Of a stretch of 64,000 bases of DNA, positions 52,948 through 61,843 are shown one piece after another. The position numbers and the translations under genes were made by a program. The notes beneath the pieces were generated by a model that saw only the letters and a program-made list of their open reading frames with translations, was not told the DNA's origin and ran no database searches. Numbering within the stretch: the first letter of the stretch is position 1; every line of letters begins with the position of its first letter. The stretch is from Desulfosporosinus sp. Sb-LF (lineage in GTDB: Bacteria > Bacillota > Desulfitobacteriia > Desulfitobacteriales > Desulfitobacteriaceae), in contig NZ_SPQR01000004.1 of the NCBI RefSeq assembly GCF_004766055.1, forward strand, positions 298,927 through 362,926, read 5' to 3'.

Positions 52948-53274
52948 TGAAACAACCCCTCTCTCTATAGATTTAAATTTCAAGGATTGTTATTTTCATC
53001 TTTTTTATCAGCCGATAATTTGTTGCTTTTATAATATCGCATGCAGAAATTGTTTTTTTGAAGAATATATAGATATAATTAGCATTATTATATCTAACAA
53101 AATCGATTTCTTGTACAAAGAGTATTTTATTGCACAATCGATATAAACGTTCCAAATTCATGAATTCATCGAGTTAAAAACACCTTTTATCTTTAAATCA
53201 CATTTTAAAAACTACTAAACCGGGAAATTTCACGACAAGCCTAAGCCACCTGAATCCATTGGTCCAGAAATGCA
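52948..53274. other. Divergent control region of the choline operon and choline kinase
   Basis: About 330 AT-rich bases. On the minus strand a TATAAT-like element (in GATATAATAATG near 53085-53096) could be the operon -10. Its -35 is poor, as expected for an activator-dependent promoter. The AraC-type regulator is the likely activator. Confidence 0.5.
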
Positions 53275-53303
53275 TTGATTTTGTTAGGTTTTTTTGCTAA
53301 AGT
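53275..53303 (+). promoter_or_regulatory. Sigma-A type promoter of the choline kinase gene
   Basis: TTGATT (53275-53280), a 17-base spacer and TAAAGT (53298-53303) form a fair -35/-10 pair about 50 bases before the start codon. Confidence 0.6.
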
Positions 53304-53355
53304 AAATTAAAAATAATCCTAAAATCCAAGTTTCAAAACCTTGGTGGAGTTATAT

Positions 53356-54270
53356 ATGAGAATGGAAGAATTAGTCCAAGAAAAGCTGCGCCATGCTTTT
53401 CACGATGAAAGCATTGTATTCGACAAATCCCGTTTTACCGGCGGACTTACCAATTACAACTACATAATGAACATTAAGGGTATCGAATATGTCATCAGGC
53501 AGCCCGGCGGCATGACGGAACAGATTATTGATCGAAAAATGGAAAGTGTCAATAATAATATTGCCTCAGAGTTCGGCGTGAACTCTGATTGCATTTACTT
53601 TGATGAATACAGCGGAATCAAAGTAAGCACATACATAAAAAACAGCCAAAACATGGCTAACTCTGATCCTTCTTCTCCCAAAAACCTGGAATCCGTTTCT
53701 AATATAATGAAAAAAATCCACTCCTCTCCAAAACATTTTTCAAACCGCTTCGATTGGCAAACGGAGCTTTCCAAATACGAACTGATTATCCAACAACTAC
53801 ACGGCGGCTTTTTCTTTGATTACTCAACCCTAAAAGACCGATTAGTCACTTTTGTCCAAGAAAACATCAAAAATACTATCTTGGCCCCCTGTCACAATGA
53901 CACAGTGCCTGAAAATTTTATCATTGACGATACTGGCAGAACATATCTAATAGACTGGGAATATTCTGGAATGAACGATCCCTGTTGGGATGTGGCAGCC
54001 TACATTCTTGAATCCAAACTATCCGCAGAAGCTATCCACCATTTAATTCAGAACTACTTCAGCCGTCCACTGACTCCTATGGAAGAATTAAAAATAAAAA
54101 GCTTTATGATGGCACAAGATTTACTCTGGACGGCCTGGGCTTTAATCAGACATTACAATGGCGACGACTTTCTTGGATACTGCTGTATTAGATATGAACG
54201 CTTCCGAAAAAACATCAAAACAATGACCAAATCACCCCATTGTTCCATTGCCAGCATGGTCATGAGTTGA
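53356..54270 (+). CDS. LicA/choline kinase-like phosphotransferase
   Basis: A 304-residue protein of the aminoglycoside-phosphotransferase fold, choline/ethanolamine kinase branch. The catalytic loop is 'APCHNDTVPENFIID' (HxD...N) and the metal motif is 'TYLIDWEYSGMNDPCWDVA' (DWE, as in LicA). It would phosphorylate choline or a similar amino alcohol with ATP. The start at 53356 follows GGTGGAG by 6 bases; an earlier TTG at 53341 has no site. It is divergent from the choline microcompartment operon, so choline can be either phosphorylated or cleaved. Confidence 0.85.
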   Translation: MRMEELVQEKLRHAFHDESIVFDKSRFTGGLTNYNYIMNIKGIEYVIRQPGGMTEQIIDRKMESVNNNIASEFGVNSDCIYFDEYSGIKVSTYIKNSQNMANSDPSSPKNLESVSNIMKKIHSSPKHFSNRFDWQTELSKYELIIQQLHGGFFFDYSTLKDRLVTFVQENIKNTILAPCHNDTVPENFIIDDTGRTYLIDWEYSGMNDPCWDVAAYILESKLSAEAIHHLIQNYFSRPLTPMEELKIKSFMMAQDLLWTAWALIRHYNGDDFLGYCCIRYERFRKNIKTMTKSPHCSIASMVMS

Positions 54271-54537
54271 ACCTCCTTTTTGGCTAGATTCTTGGGGCTA
54301 CCCGGTAGACCGACAACAAAAAAGGTGCCAATCGACAAAGGGTTCGCTCGGATATGGCAAATACGCCACGTCCCTGGCGGTTCCATTTATCAACCCTAGC
54401 ACCGTCAGTGACCTTAGTAGGGTGTGGGAGAACCTAGTTGTCCTGAGTTGAAGTAAAGCGGGTACTTGCTCAGTCCCCCACAGTACGTGATTATAGTCTA
54501 TGTAGCTGTGACGTCTGTCGGGTTCCGAATAAATCAT
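54271..54537. other. Intergenic region, no gene seen
   Basis: A stretch of about 270 bases, GC-richer than its neighbours. Frames on both strands lack start signals and family motifs. Confidence 0.45.
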
Positions 54538-54576
54538 AAAATAGGCCCCGCCTTGCTCCAAGGCGGGGCCTATTTT
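54538..54576. terminator. Strong GC-rich terminator
   Basis: AAAATAGGCCCCGCCTTG and CAAGGCGGGGCCTATTTT are perfect 18-base arms around CTC. Confidence 0.85.
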
Positions 54577-54593
54577 ATGTTGCCAAAAAATGC

Positions 54594-54636
54594 AATCAAA
54601 ATAAGGATGCCAGTAGATGGCATTCTTATTTTGATT
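54594..54636. repeat. Hairpin repeat, copy 2
   Basis: AATCAAAATAAGGATGCCA pairs with TGGCATTCTTATTTTGATT around GTAGA. It shares the core of the repeat at 28251, with arm changes that keep pairing. Confidence 0.75.
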
Positions 54637-54945
54637 TATCTGCGGGTCTTTAGAGAGATTCCTCTATATAAAGTTGCTTAAGGTATATGGAGCCACTACC
54701 GGCTTCACTAAACGCCCAACAATCGAAGCTTATAGTTATTACTTCCCATTTATATACCACTGCGACAAAACCAGATTCGCAGCCTTGTCAACAAGTAGTG
54801 CCTTAGATTTGATATTCGCAGATCGGCTGGTCGACTTAACAGAATGTATAGTTATTTTCTATTATTTGGCGAATGTATTCTCTTTACCTAGAACAAGTGT
54901 TTTGTTACAATAGAAACAAGTATTCTAAGAAATAGGGTGAAGTGC

Positions 54946-56199
54946 ATGAGCCGAAGGATTATATTTCATATTGACGTGAATAGTGCCTATTTGTCTTGGG
55001 AAGCCGTTCATCGATTACAGCATGGCGATTCGCTTGATTTGAGGTCCGTACCTTCAGTAATCGGCGGCAATCCAGAAACTCGGCATGGAATTGTTTTAAC
55101 GAAGTCGATTCCCGCCAAAAAATTTAATATTAAGACAGGGGAAACCATCTACTCTGCCAAAGCGAAATGCCCAGAGTTAATAATAGCGCCACCGAATTAT
55201 AAGTTGTATATGCAGTGTAGCAAAGCTTTTGGGGATATTTTAAGGGAGTACTCACCCTTTGTTGAGCAATACAGCATTGATGAATATTTTATGGATTTCA
55301 CGAACATGGAACGCCTTTTTAAAGACCCCGTTAAGGCAGCTTATTTGATTAAAAATCGTATCAAACATGAGCTGGGTTTTACTGTCAATGTCGGTATTAG
55401 TACGAACAAGATCTTGGCTAAGATGGCTTCAGAGCTTAAGAAACCCGATAAAGTACATACTATTTTCCCAGACGAGATTGCAGAGAAAATGTGGGTTCTC
55501 CCGATTGAGGAACTGTTTATGGTTGGTCGGGCAACTACTAAGAAGATGCGGAACAGGGGTATTAATACAATTGGGAATTTAGCCCATTATGACCCTAAGA
55601 TCATTAAGCTCTTTCTAAAGAGTCATGGAATGTTGGTCTGGAATTACGCAAACGGAAATGAAGCAAGCCCAGTGAGGGAATGCCGTAGACCAATGATTAA
55701 GGGAATTGGCAACTCTACGACAATTGCTTTTGACGTTGAGGATAAAACGACTGCCCATTTGGTCCTGTTGTCATTGACTGAAACTGTTGCCGCAAGGTTA
55801 AGGCAATCAGGTTATTGTACTCGATTGGTATCTATTTCATTAAGGACGAACGAGTTTTATAATTGTTCGCACCAGAGGAAGATCTTCTCTGCAGTTGATT
55901 GTACAAATGCGATTCATAAGATTGCTTGCGAATTGTTTGACGAGTTATGGAAAGGTGAGCCGGTTCGACATTTGGGAGTAAGGGTTTCAGAGCTATGTCA
56001 GAATGATTTTCAGCAATTAGCTTTTTTTGAAAGGGATTATGTTAAAGAAAGGGCCGTGGATCAGGCTGTCGATTCGATACGTGCGAGATTTGGTAATGGG
56101 TCAGTTTTTAGGTCATCCTTTTTAAATAGCGGGGTACGCTTTAGCAGTGGCGGAACAGTGGACGACGAGGAATATCCAATGATGTCTAGTTTGCTATAG
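54946..56199 (+). CDS. dinB: Y-family DNA polymerase (Pol IV-type)
   Basis: A ~417-residue translesion polymerase. Palm motifs are 'FHIDVNSAYLSWEAV' (metal Asp) and 'EQYSIDEYFMDFT' (SIDE, metal Asp-Glu). 'VGISTNKILAKMASELKKPD' and the helix-hairpin 'GRATTKKMRNRGINTIGN' follow, then the little-finger domain. The DVNSAY rather than DxxxF(Y)A steric region places it in the ImuB/UmuC-like side of the family, so the call as Pol IV is approximate. The start at 54946 has AGGGTG 6 bases upstream. A terminator lies at 56263. Confidence 0.87.
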   Translation: MSRRIIFHIDVNSAYLSWEAVHRLQHGDSLDLRSVPSVIGGNPETRHGIVLTKSIPAKKFNIKTGETIYSAKAKCPELIIAPPNYKLYMQCSKAFGDILREYSPFVEQYSIDEYFMDFTNMERLFKDPVKAAYLIKNRIKHELGFTVNVGISTNKILAKMASELKKPDKVHTIFPDEIAEKMWVLPIEELFMVGRATTKKMRNRGINTIGNLAHYDPKIIKLFLKSHGMLVWNYANGNEASPVRECRRPMIKGIGNSTTIAFDVEDKTTAHLVLLSLTETVAARLRQSGYCTRLVSISLRTNEFYNCSHQRKIFSAVDCTNAIHKIACELFDELWKGEPVRHLGVRVSELCQNDFQQLAFFERDYVKERAVDQAVDSIRARFGNGSVFRSSFLNSGVRFSSGGTVDDEEYPMMSSLL

Positions 56200-56262
56200 T
56201 TGCTGAACCGTAATCCCGTAATGTGCTCCATTTTCGGCTACCATAGCTTACAAGGACAAAGT

Positions 56263-56290
56263 AGAGACAACCATCTTAATGGTTGTCTCT
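56263..56290 (+). terminator. Terminator after the polymerase gene
   Basis: AGAGACAACCAT pairs with ATGGTTGTCTCT around CTTA, followed by TTGG. Confidence 0.78.
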
Positions 56291-56548
56291 TTGGGGTACT
56301 CCCTCTTTTTTAGGTTTAACATGTCCATAAGATCCTCTATCAAATCAAGAGGGATGCAGAGGACTTTATGCTATTAGAGTTTATGGATATTTGATATTGA
56401 CAAATAATTATTTTTATGTTATAATATTTAGCCAATTTGATTGACAACTAATACTACATTGTTTTATTATATAAACAAATTGGTCCATTTTGTTTAGTTA
56501 TAAACGTATTACAAGCCAATTAATGTAATTATTAGGAGGTTAATCTAT

Positions 56549-56896
56549 TTGGAAAGCCTTCCATGTGCAAGCTGCAAGGGGTTATGTTGTGGTCCTGTTC
56601 CAGTAACACAGCAAGAGTTAAAGGATATTAAAAATCGAATTATGGAGATGCCTCATCAATATCGTTTGAAGTTAAAAAATCAGCTTCGGTATTATGGAAC
56701 CTGTATTTTCTATGATCTTGATAAAAATAAATGCAGCATTCATTCGGCAAGACCTTCCATCTGTCGTGCATTTGGACATTATAGTAATTTAATTTGTTTC
56801 AGAAAACCAGAGGTGGCTAAGAAGCAGAATTGGAACGTCACAGAAAACCCCATTGGCATCTTGTCTGTAGACTATACTTGGAAGAATCTTAAGTGA
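56549..56896 (+). CDS. YkgJ-type Cys-cluster protein
   Basis: A 115-residue protein of the YkgJ/CxxCxxCC family. The N-terminus has 'LPCASCKGLCCGPVPVT', then 'YGTCIFYDLDKNKCSIHSAR' and 'PSICRAFGHYSNLICF'. These Cys resemble those of zinc- or iron-binding oxidoreductase-associated proteins of the family, whose function is unknown. The start is TTG behind AGGAGG. It is a solo gene. Confidence 0.85.
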   Translation: MESLPCASCKGLCCGPVPVTQQELKDIKNRIMEMPHQYRLKLKNQLRYYGTCIFYDLDKNKCSIHSARPSICRAFGHYSNLICFRKPEVAKKQNWNVTENPIGILSVDYTWKNLK

Positions 56897-57019
56897 CTCC
56901 AGTGTTCTCTTCACATTAGAACTTTATGTATAATACTAACCTTGTAAAGCAAACCTAATTCATACCCCAAGATTCTCGTCAAAACATGAACAGACTAACC
57001 ATTACTGGAGGTGAAGCTT

Positions 57020-57295
57020 GTGGAAGAAGGAATTGAGGGCTACGACAGTACCGAAGGTTCGATATTATTCACCGAACTTTTTACCTCTGAATTTATGCAA
57101 CGGTACACACAGTTTGAATCCATCGAAGAATTATTATCATCGGGCGGATTTGAAGTAAATTCAGAAGAAGATTATGAGGCTATCCCAGATGAAGACATCG
57201 ACATTCATGTGGCAAAGACGACCAACTTTAGTTCTTGGAAAGAAATGCTTACCGACGCGGTAGAAGCCTATACTATTAAACAATCAGGCCATTAA
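57020..57295 (+). CDS. Hypothetical acidic protein
   Basis: A 91-residue protein with many Glu and Asp. It starts at GTG 57020 behind GGAGG (8-base spacing); an upstream GTG is inside that site. No Cys, signal or membrane helix is present. It reads 'LFTSEFMQRYTQFESIEELL' and 'PDEDIDIHVAKTTNFSSWKE'. I do not recognise a family; composition and length look like a conserved small cytoplasmic protein. Confidence 0.6.
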   Translation: MEEGIEGYDSTEGSILFTELFTSEFMQRYTQFESIEELLSSGGFEVNSEEDYEAIPDEDIDIHVAKTTNFSSWKEMLTDAVEAYTIKQSGH

Positions 57296-57333
57296 TTTCT
57301 CTTCGACACACGAGTAATTAGATCCATTAATGA

Positions 57334-59232
57334 CTATCGCTTTTTCTCGAAGTTAGCGAAGTGCTCCTTTGAACCATTTACGATTAGGGGCAGTTTTATT
57401 TCTATTACAGTACCCTTTTCAAGTTCGCTCTGCATTGAAACCCTCCCATCATGAAGCTCTATCAAATGCTTAGCAATAGCAAGGCCCAGCCCTGTGCCTT
57501 TACCTTTTCGGGATTTATCAACTTTGTAAAAACGATCCCAGATATGGGTTAGTTCATCGGCTTCAATACCATACCCCTGATCGCGAATTATGACCGAAAG
57601 CGTATTAAGCTCAAGCAGCGTTGTTTCAACCGTCACCTTGGTGTCACATGGGGAATATTTGATAGCATTGTCTATAAAGATAACAAACAGTTGCCGCAAA
57701 CGATCATAATCCCCCAAAAATGGAGGGACATCTTGCTTAGACAGATAGTTGATCTCAATCCCCTTTTTCCCCGCGATTGTCTGAAGACCCTTTATAACGT
57801 CCGAAAGTAGACTCGGGATATGAAGTTTCTCCCTATTCATCGTAATTTTACCGGATTGAAGGCGGGAAAGCTCCAACAGGTCTCCCACCAAACGTTCCAA
57901 CCCACGCGTTTCTGAAAGCATCCTTTGGTAGTAACGCTTAATTTCCTCGCTTTTTCCAACAGTACCATCCACCAATGCTTCAATGGATCCACGGATGACT
58001 GTCAGGGGAGTACGGAATTCATGGGACACATTAGCCACAAAATCCCGTCGTAGTTGTTCAAGGCGCATACTTTCACTGATATCTTGAACCAACGCAACAC
58101 TTCCTGTAATCTTACCATTGTTGTCCAGAATGGGTGAAAAGGTAAACATGAGTTTTTTACCCGCCCAATCTTTCAGTAGTTTCGTGGACATCTTTCTTTT
58201 CATAACGTTCTTAAGTTGGGCCTCAATTTCTAGATGATTGAGGTCCATTTCTATGTCTTCTGGCAAATACGGAGAGGGTCTATTCATAATTTCCGAGATA
58301 GAGTAATTAGCACTCACTGGTTTAAGGCGCGTGTCAAAGGCAATGATCCCTTCGGAAATACTCGATATGATATCCTTTAATTTTCCTTTCTCTTGAAAAA
58401 GCTCATTTATTGTAGAGCCTAGCTCATTAGCCAAAAGGTCGAGTGAATTCCCAAGCTGCCCCAATTCATCCGTGCGCTTTACCCCTGTTCTTGCTGAATA
58501 ATTCCCCTTCATTATTTCTAGCGCAGTTCGATTCATTGCGTGCAAGGGACGGGTAAAGAGCAGGGAGTAAAATATCCCTAATCCTACCGCAAGAAGTAAT
58601 GCGGCTAGAAGACTAATCAGTAAAATACGCACGGCACGGTTCAGCGTTTCTGTAACGCCTATTACAGGTGAATGGAGAAGCACGGAGCCAATGGTTGCCT
58701 GATTGGAATCAACGATCGGGACGCCCACAGTTATCGTTGCTTCGTTATAGACGCTACTAAAACTTTCGCTGATGGATTCCTTTCCGGAGAGAACCTCTTG
58801 AATGACGTTTTCAGCCTCCTCAGGTAAGGGAACTGAATTTGTCAAAGAACCCTGACCCATACCCTTTCCTTTCCCCTGCCCCATGCCCATGCCTGACCCC
58901 ATTCCAGACATTAGTGATAAGTTACCTTTTTTGTCAGTTATCCATACTTTAGATTCAGTTAAAGTATCAAGAGAGCGCATGTATCCCCCAAAACCGCGCA
59001 TCTGGCCATTCATGCCATTGATACCGTTCGGACTGTTCAGATCCATGCTTTGGATGTACTCGGCCACAGCAACCGAAATACTTCTTGCACTAGCCAACAT
59101 AGTCTTTTCCCGGCTATCAAAAGCATATTGCCTAAACATTTGAATAAAGAATATCCCTATGGCCATCATCGAGATGAGCACAATGATGACAAAAGCTGCC
59201 GTTAATTTAAAGGCAATTTTATTTTTAAGCAT
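57334..59232 (-). CDS. Membrane sensor histidine kinase with Met/Gly-rich outer loop
   Basis: A 632-residue kinase. Helices at about 9-32 and 201-222 flank a ~165-residue outer domain. This contains a Met/Gly/Gln-rich run (about 107-128, 'GMGSGMGMGQGKGKGMGQG'). Then come HAMP ('FTRPLHAMNRTALEIMKGNY'), PAS, HisKA with 'FVANVSHEFRTPLTVIRGS' and the ATPase domain with 'DNAIKYSPC', 'DQGYGIEADEL' and 'KGKGTGLGLAI'. The start at 59232 follows GAGGTCAAAC and overlaps the regulator gene's end by 8 bases. It is PhoR/VicK-like; Met runs often bind copper or silver, so metal sensing is possible. Confidence 0.9.
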   Translation of the reverse strand: MLKNKIAFKLTAAFVIIVLISMMAIGIFFIQMFRQYAFDSREKTMLASARSISVAVAEYIQSMDLNSPNGINGMNGQMRGFGGYMRSLDTLTESKVWITDKKGNLSLMSGMGSGMGMGQGKGKGMGQGSLTNSVPLPEEAENVIQEVLSGKESISESFSSVYNEATITVGVPIVDSNQATIGSVLLHSPVIGVTETLNRAVRILLISLLAALLLAVGLGIFYSLLFTRPLHAMNRTALEIMKGNYSARTGVKRTDELGQLGNSLDLLANELGSTINELFQEKGKLKDIISSISEGIIAFDTRLKPVSANYSISEIMNRPSPYLPEDIEMDLNHLEIEAQLKNVMKRKMSTKLLKDWAGKKLMFTFSPILDNNGKITGSVALVQDISESMRLEQLRRDFVANVSHEFRTPLTVIRGSIEALVDGTVGKSEEIKRYYQRMLSETRGLERLVGDLLELSRLQSGKITMNREKLHIPSLLSDVIKGLQTIAGKKGIEINYLSKQDVPPFLGDYDRLRQLFVIFIDNAIKYSPCDTKVTVETTLLELNTLSVIIRDQGYGIEADELTHIWDRFYKVDKSRKGKGTGLGLAIAKHLIELHDGRVSMQSELEKGTVIEIKLPLIVNGSKEHFANFEKKR

Positions 59233-59923
59233 GTTTGACCTCAAATTTATATCCTACACCCCAGATGGTTTTAATATCCCAGCTAAAGGTTTCAGGAAGG
59301 TTTATTTTTGATCTAAGCCGTTTGATATGGGTGTCCACAGTTCGTGCATCGCCAAAATACTCATAACCCCACACACTGTTCAAAAGGTTATCTCGCGAGA
59401 AAACCTTTCCTGGGTTGGATGCCAAAACCCATAAAATTTCGATTTCCTTCTTAGTAAGACTTATTGCCTGTCCCTCAATCAAGACCTCATAGTCCGATAA
59501 ATTAATTTTTAGGCCTGGGTGATAGATAACCTCTCCGCCTTGTTCATCAGAAAACTCAAGGCGCCTTAAAACAGCACGAATTCGCGCCATGACTTCTCCT
59601 GGGCTAAAAGGTTTTACAATATAGTCATCCGCACCAATATCAAGCCCCATGATGCGATCTCCATCTTCTCCTTTGGCCGTTATCATGATAATTGGTACAT
59701 TTGAACTTTGGCGAATCTCTCGGCAAACCACAAAACCGTCTTTTTTAGGCATCATGACATCCAACAGTAAAAGCAATGGTTTATATTCGATAAACTTCTT
59801 AATTGTCTCTTCACCATCATGCGCAACAATCGGCGAATACCCTTCTTTGGTGACATAGGTCGTTAATATATCAAGGATGCCCTCATTATCATCCGCAATG
59901 AGTAGATACTTGGTCAAAATCAT
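59225..59923 (-). CDS. OmpR/PhoB-family response regulator
   Basis: A 232-residue response regulator. The receiver has 'LLIADDNEGILDILTTYVTK' and phospho-Asp in 'LLLLDVMMPKKDGFVVCREI', with Lys in 'DDYIVKPFSPGE'. The winged helix ends 'DARTVDTHIKRLRSKI', and 'KTIWGVGYKFEVKHA' closes the protein. The start at 59923 follows AGGAGGGGGA; the frame runs on upstream without a site. It forms an operon with the kinase, and the secreted protein at 60094 is divergent, probably its target. Confidence 0.9.
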   Translation of the reverse strand: MILTKYLLIADDNEGILDILTTYVTKEGYSPIVAHDGEETIKKFIEYKPLLLLLDVMMPKKDGFVVCREIRQSSNVPIIMITAKGEDGDRIMGLDIGADDYIVKPFSPGEVMARIRAVLRRLEFSDEQGGEVIYHPGLKINLSDYEVLIEGQAISLTKKEIEILWVLASNPGKVFSRDNLLNSVWGYEYFGDARTVDTHIKRLRSKINLPETFSWDIKTIWGVGYKFEVKHA

Positions 59924-60093
59924 TCCCCCTCCTATATAGTTTATCATTAATTCAATTCCAGTTTGTGTCATATTTAAGGCAAATAAATGAAATGCCATAG
60001 TTGTTTCAAACATCTGACAAACTTTTGCCATAATCTTTCGATAATATTGAGACACGGGTTAGATCAAACCAAATCGAAAAGGAGCATATTTGT

Positions 60094-60567
60094 ATGAAAA
60101 ACTTTAAGAAACTCGTGGCAGCTGCCACAATTATTGGAATTGTAGGAGTGGTAGGAGTAGCCGGTGCTTCCTATACCACTGGCTCAACTTCGCCAGCGAG
60201 TATTGTCGCTGGGTTGACCGGTCAATCCGTAGACCAAGTTATGGCAGCGCGAGCAGCAGGTAAAACCTATGGAGCCATTGCTAAAGATGTAAGAAAATTA
60301 GATGAGTTCAAAGCTGAGAATTTCGAGCAGAAAAAGGCGGCTCTTGATCAAAGGGTAAAGGATGGCTATTTGACTCAAGAACAGGCGGATACACTCTATA
60401 ATTCCATGAAGGCTAACCAGGCAACTTGTGACGCAACTGGCACTGCGACAACAGGCCAAGGAAAAGGCTTAGGTTTTGGACAGGGGCAAGGAATGGGCGC
60501 TGGTGCCGGGCAACGTAATGGTAGTGGTATGAGTAGAGCTATGAAAACAAGGAACCTTTCAAACTAA
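60094..60567 (+). CDS. Secreted DUF2680-like protein with Gly/Gln/Met-rich tail
   Basis: A 157-residue exported protein. Residues 1-26 are a signal peptide. The middle ('SIVAGLTGQSVDQVMAARAA' then 'GKTYGAIAKDVRKLDEFKAE' and 'RVKDGYLTQEQADTLYNSMK') is the repeat pattern of DUF2680-like proteins. The tail is rich in Gly, Gln and Met ('GKGLGFGQGQGMGAGAGQ'), resembling the outer loop of the adjacent kinase. AAAGGAG precedes the ATG. It is divergent from the two-component operon, suggesting regulation by it. Function unknown. Confidence 0.8.
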   Translation: MKNFKKLVAAATIIGIVGVVGVAGASYTTGSTSPASIVAGLTGQSVDQVMAARAAGKTYGAIAKDVRKLDEFKAENFEQKKAALDQRVKDGYLTQEQADTLYNSMKANQATCDATGTATTGQGKGLGFGQGQGMGAGAGQRNGSGMSRAMKTRNLSN

Positions 60568-60659
60568 TACGTTATAAACCTCATACTACCATTTCTTTTA
60601 TCAGTCATGCCATCTCGATCTGCTTTCCCTCAAGGGCAATTCGACTCTTCAGAGATACG

Positions 60660-60710
60660 AAAAAGGAACCACTCTTCAGATCTTCCTGATCTGAAGAGTG
60701 GTTCCTTTTT
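60660..60710 (+). terminator. Perfect 23-bp hairpin terminator
   Basis: The arms 60660-60682 and 60688-60710 pair without a mismatch around TTCCT, and the stem ends in a T5 run. It lies 92 bases behind the secreted protein gene. Confidence 0.87.
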
Positions 60711-60894
60711 GTCATTTGGCACAGAACTCATGGCTTCTTGTTCTTGTAAGGCCTTTTTACGTTTGATAATTCACCAAATGCCGAAAAATTTTCAGTTCAA
60801 TATCCTCCTTTTACTTCTTCTGCAATGATATGCTCTTATTATGCATAGTATCCGTCAGCAAAAAGCAAATAGCCCCTATACATACCCCTATTAG

Positions 60895-61551
60895 CTAGCT
60901 TTTAATTACAAGTCCCAAAAGCTTTGAGAAAGATATTACTTGTTCAGGATAAACAATACATCCATATAGGTCTTCGACGGTTACCCCTAACCCATCTAGT
61001 TTACAACTACTTAAATCAATTCCTTTTAGTTTTGTTCCTGACATTCCGGTCTGCTGTAAATTAGAATTGTTAAAACCTACTTTTAAAAACTTAGATTTAA
61101 AAAAATCAGCATTAGATAATAAACAATTATTGAAAATTACTTGCTTACAATCCGAAAAACGAAATAAAGCATAACTTCCATTGCAGTTATCAAACAGTAC
61201 ATTTCTCAGAGCAGATTCACTCATATTCGTTCCAACAATTTTACAGTTAATCATCTCTACCCTATGTAGGACAGACTCGCTTAGATCCAGATTCGATAAA
61301 TCACAGTTTTCAAACTTAACATCTGTTAAATCAAGGTACTTAAATGAAACCTCTTTAAATGTCACATTTTTTAAAATTAGTTCTTTAAAGGATACATGAT
61401 CGGCAGTTTGATTCTCTATTAAGCTATTACTAATAATACCCCCAGTAAAAGAATCTTCAGGTTTGAATATTTTATTATCAAACGAAAGCATGTCGAATTT
61501 TTTCGGGAAATTAGGGGGTAGTATTTTTAAACTTGATATTCTATCTTCCAT
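60895..61551 (-). CDS. Pentapeptide-repeat protein
   Basis: A 218-residue protein. From about residue 50 to 190 it shows five-residue repeats of A(D/N)LxX type, for example 'LDLTDVKFENCDLSNLDLSE', 'LFDNCNGSYALFRFSDCKQV' and 'LSNADFFKSKFLKVGFNNSN'. Such repeats fold into a right-handed quadrilateral helix. Some members protect DNA gyrase from inhibitors, but most have no known role. No signal or membrane segment is present. The ribosome binding site upstream of ATG is TTGGAGGGATT. Confidence 0.88.
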   Translation of the reverse strand: MEDRISSLKILPPNFPKKFDMLSFDNKIFKPEDSFTGGIISNSLIENQTADHVSFKELILKNVTFKEVSFKYLDLTDVKFENCDLSNLDLSESVLHRVEMINCKIVGTNMSESALRNVLFDNCNGSYALFRFSDCKQVIFNNCLLSNADFFKSKFLKVGFNNSNLQQTGMSGTKLKGIDLSSCKLDGLGVTVEDLYGCIVYPEQVISFSKLLGLVIKS

Positions 61552-61843
61552 TTAGAAATCCCTCCAACGTGTAAACTACTTTTGAGATTGTCATAGTTAA
61601 GTTAGTACAACGGCTGTTTGAAGAATACTACAAAGCTTGTTAATGGTCAACAAAGCCCTCCCGATCAAGAAGCAACGGACTGCATCCCCATTCTAAGATC
61701 ATTGCGAAGGCCGAAGTTAAAATAATTAATCTTCACAAAATCTTAAGGAAATCTGGACACTATGATCAGATTATTTTAAGTGATTAGCCAAATACTACTA
61801 TAGTGGTTAAACACAAACTAACTAAATTAAAGGGGGACGAAAA

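Noticed and set aside
54271..54537. Possible group II intron or insertion-sequence remnant
   Set aside because: GC shift noticed, but no domain V, terminal repeats or transposase fragments could be recognised.
54674..54913. 79-codon plus-strand frame upstream of the polymerase
   Set aside because: No ribosome binding site and no recognisable motif; probably chance.
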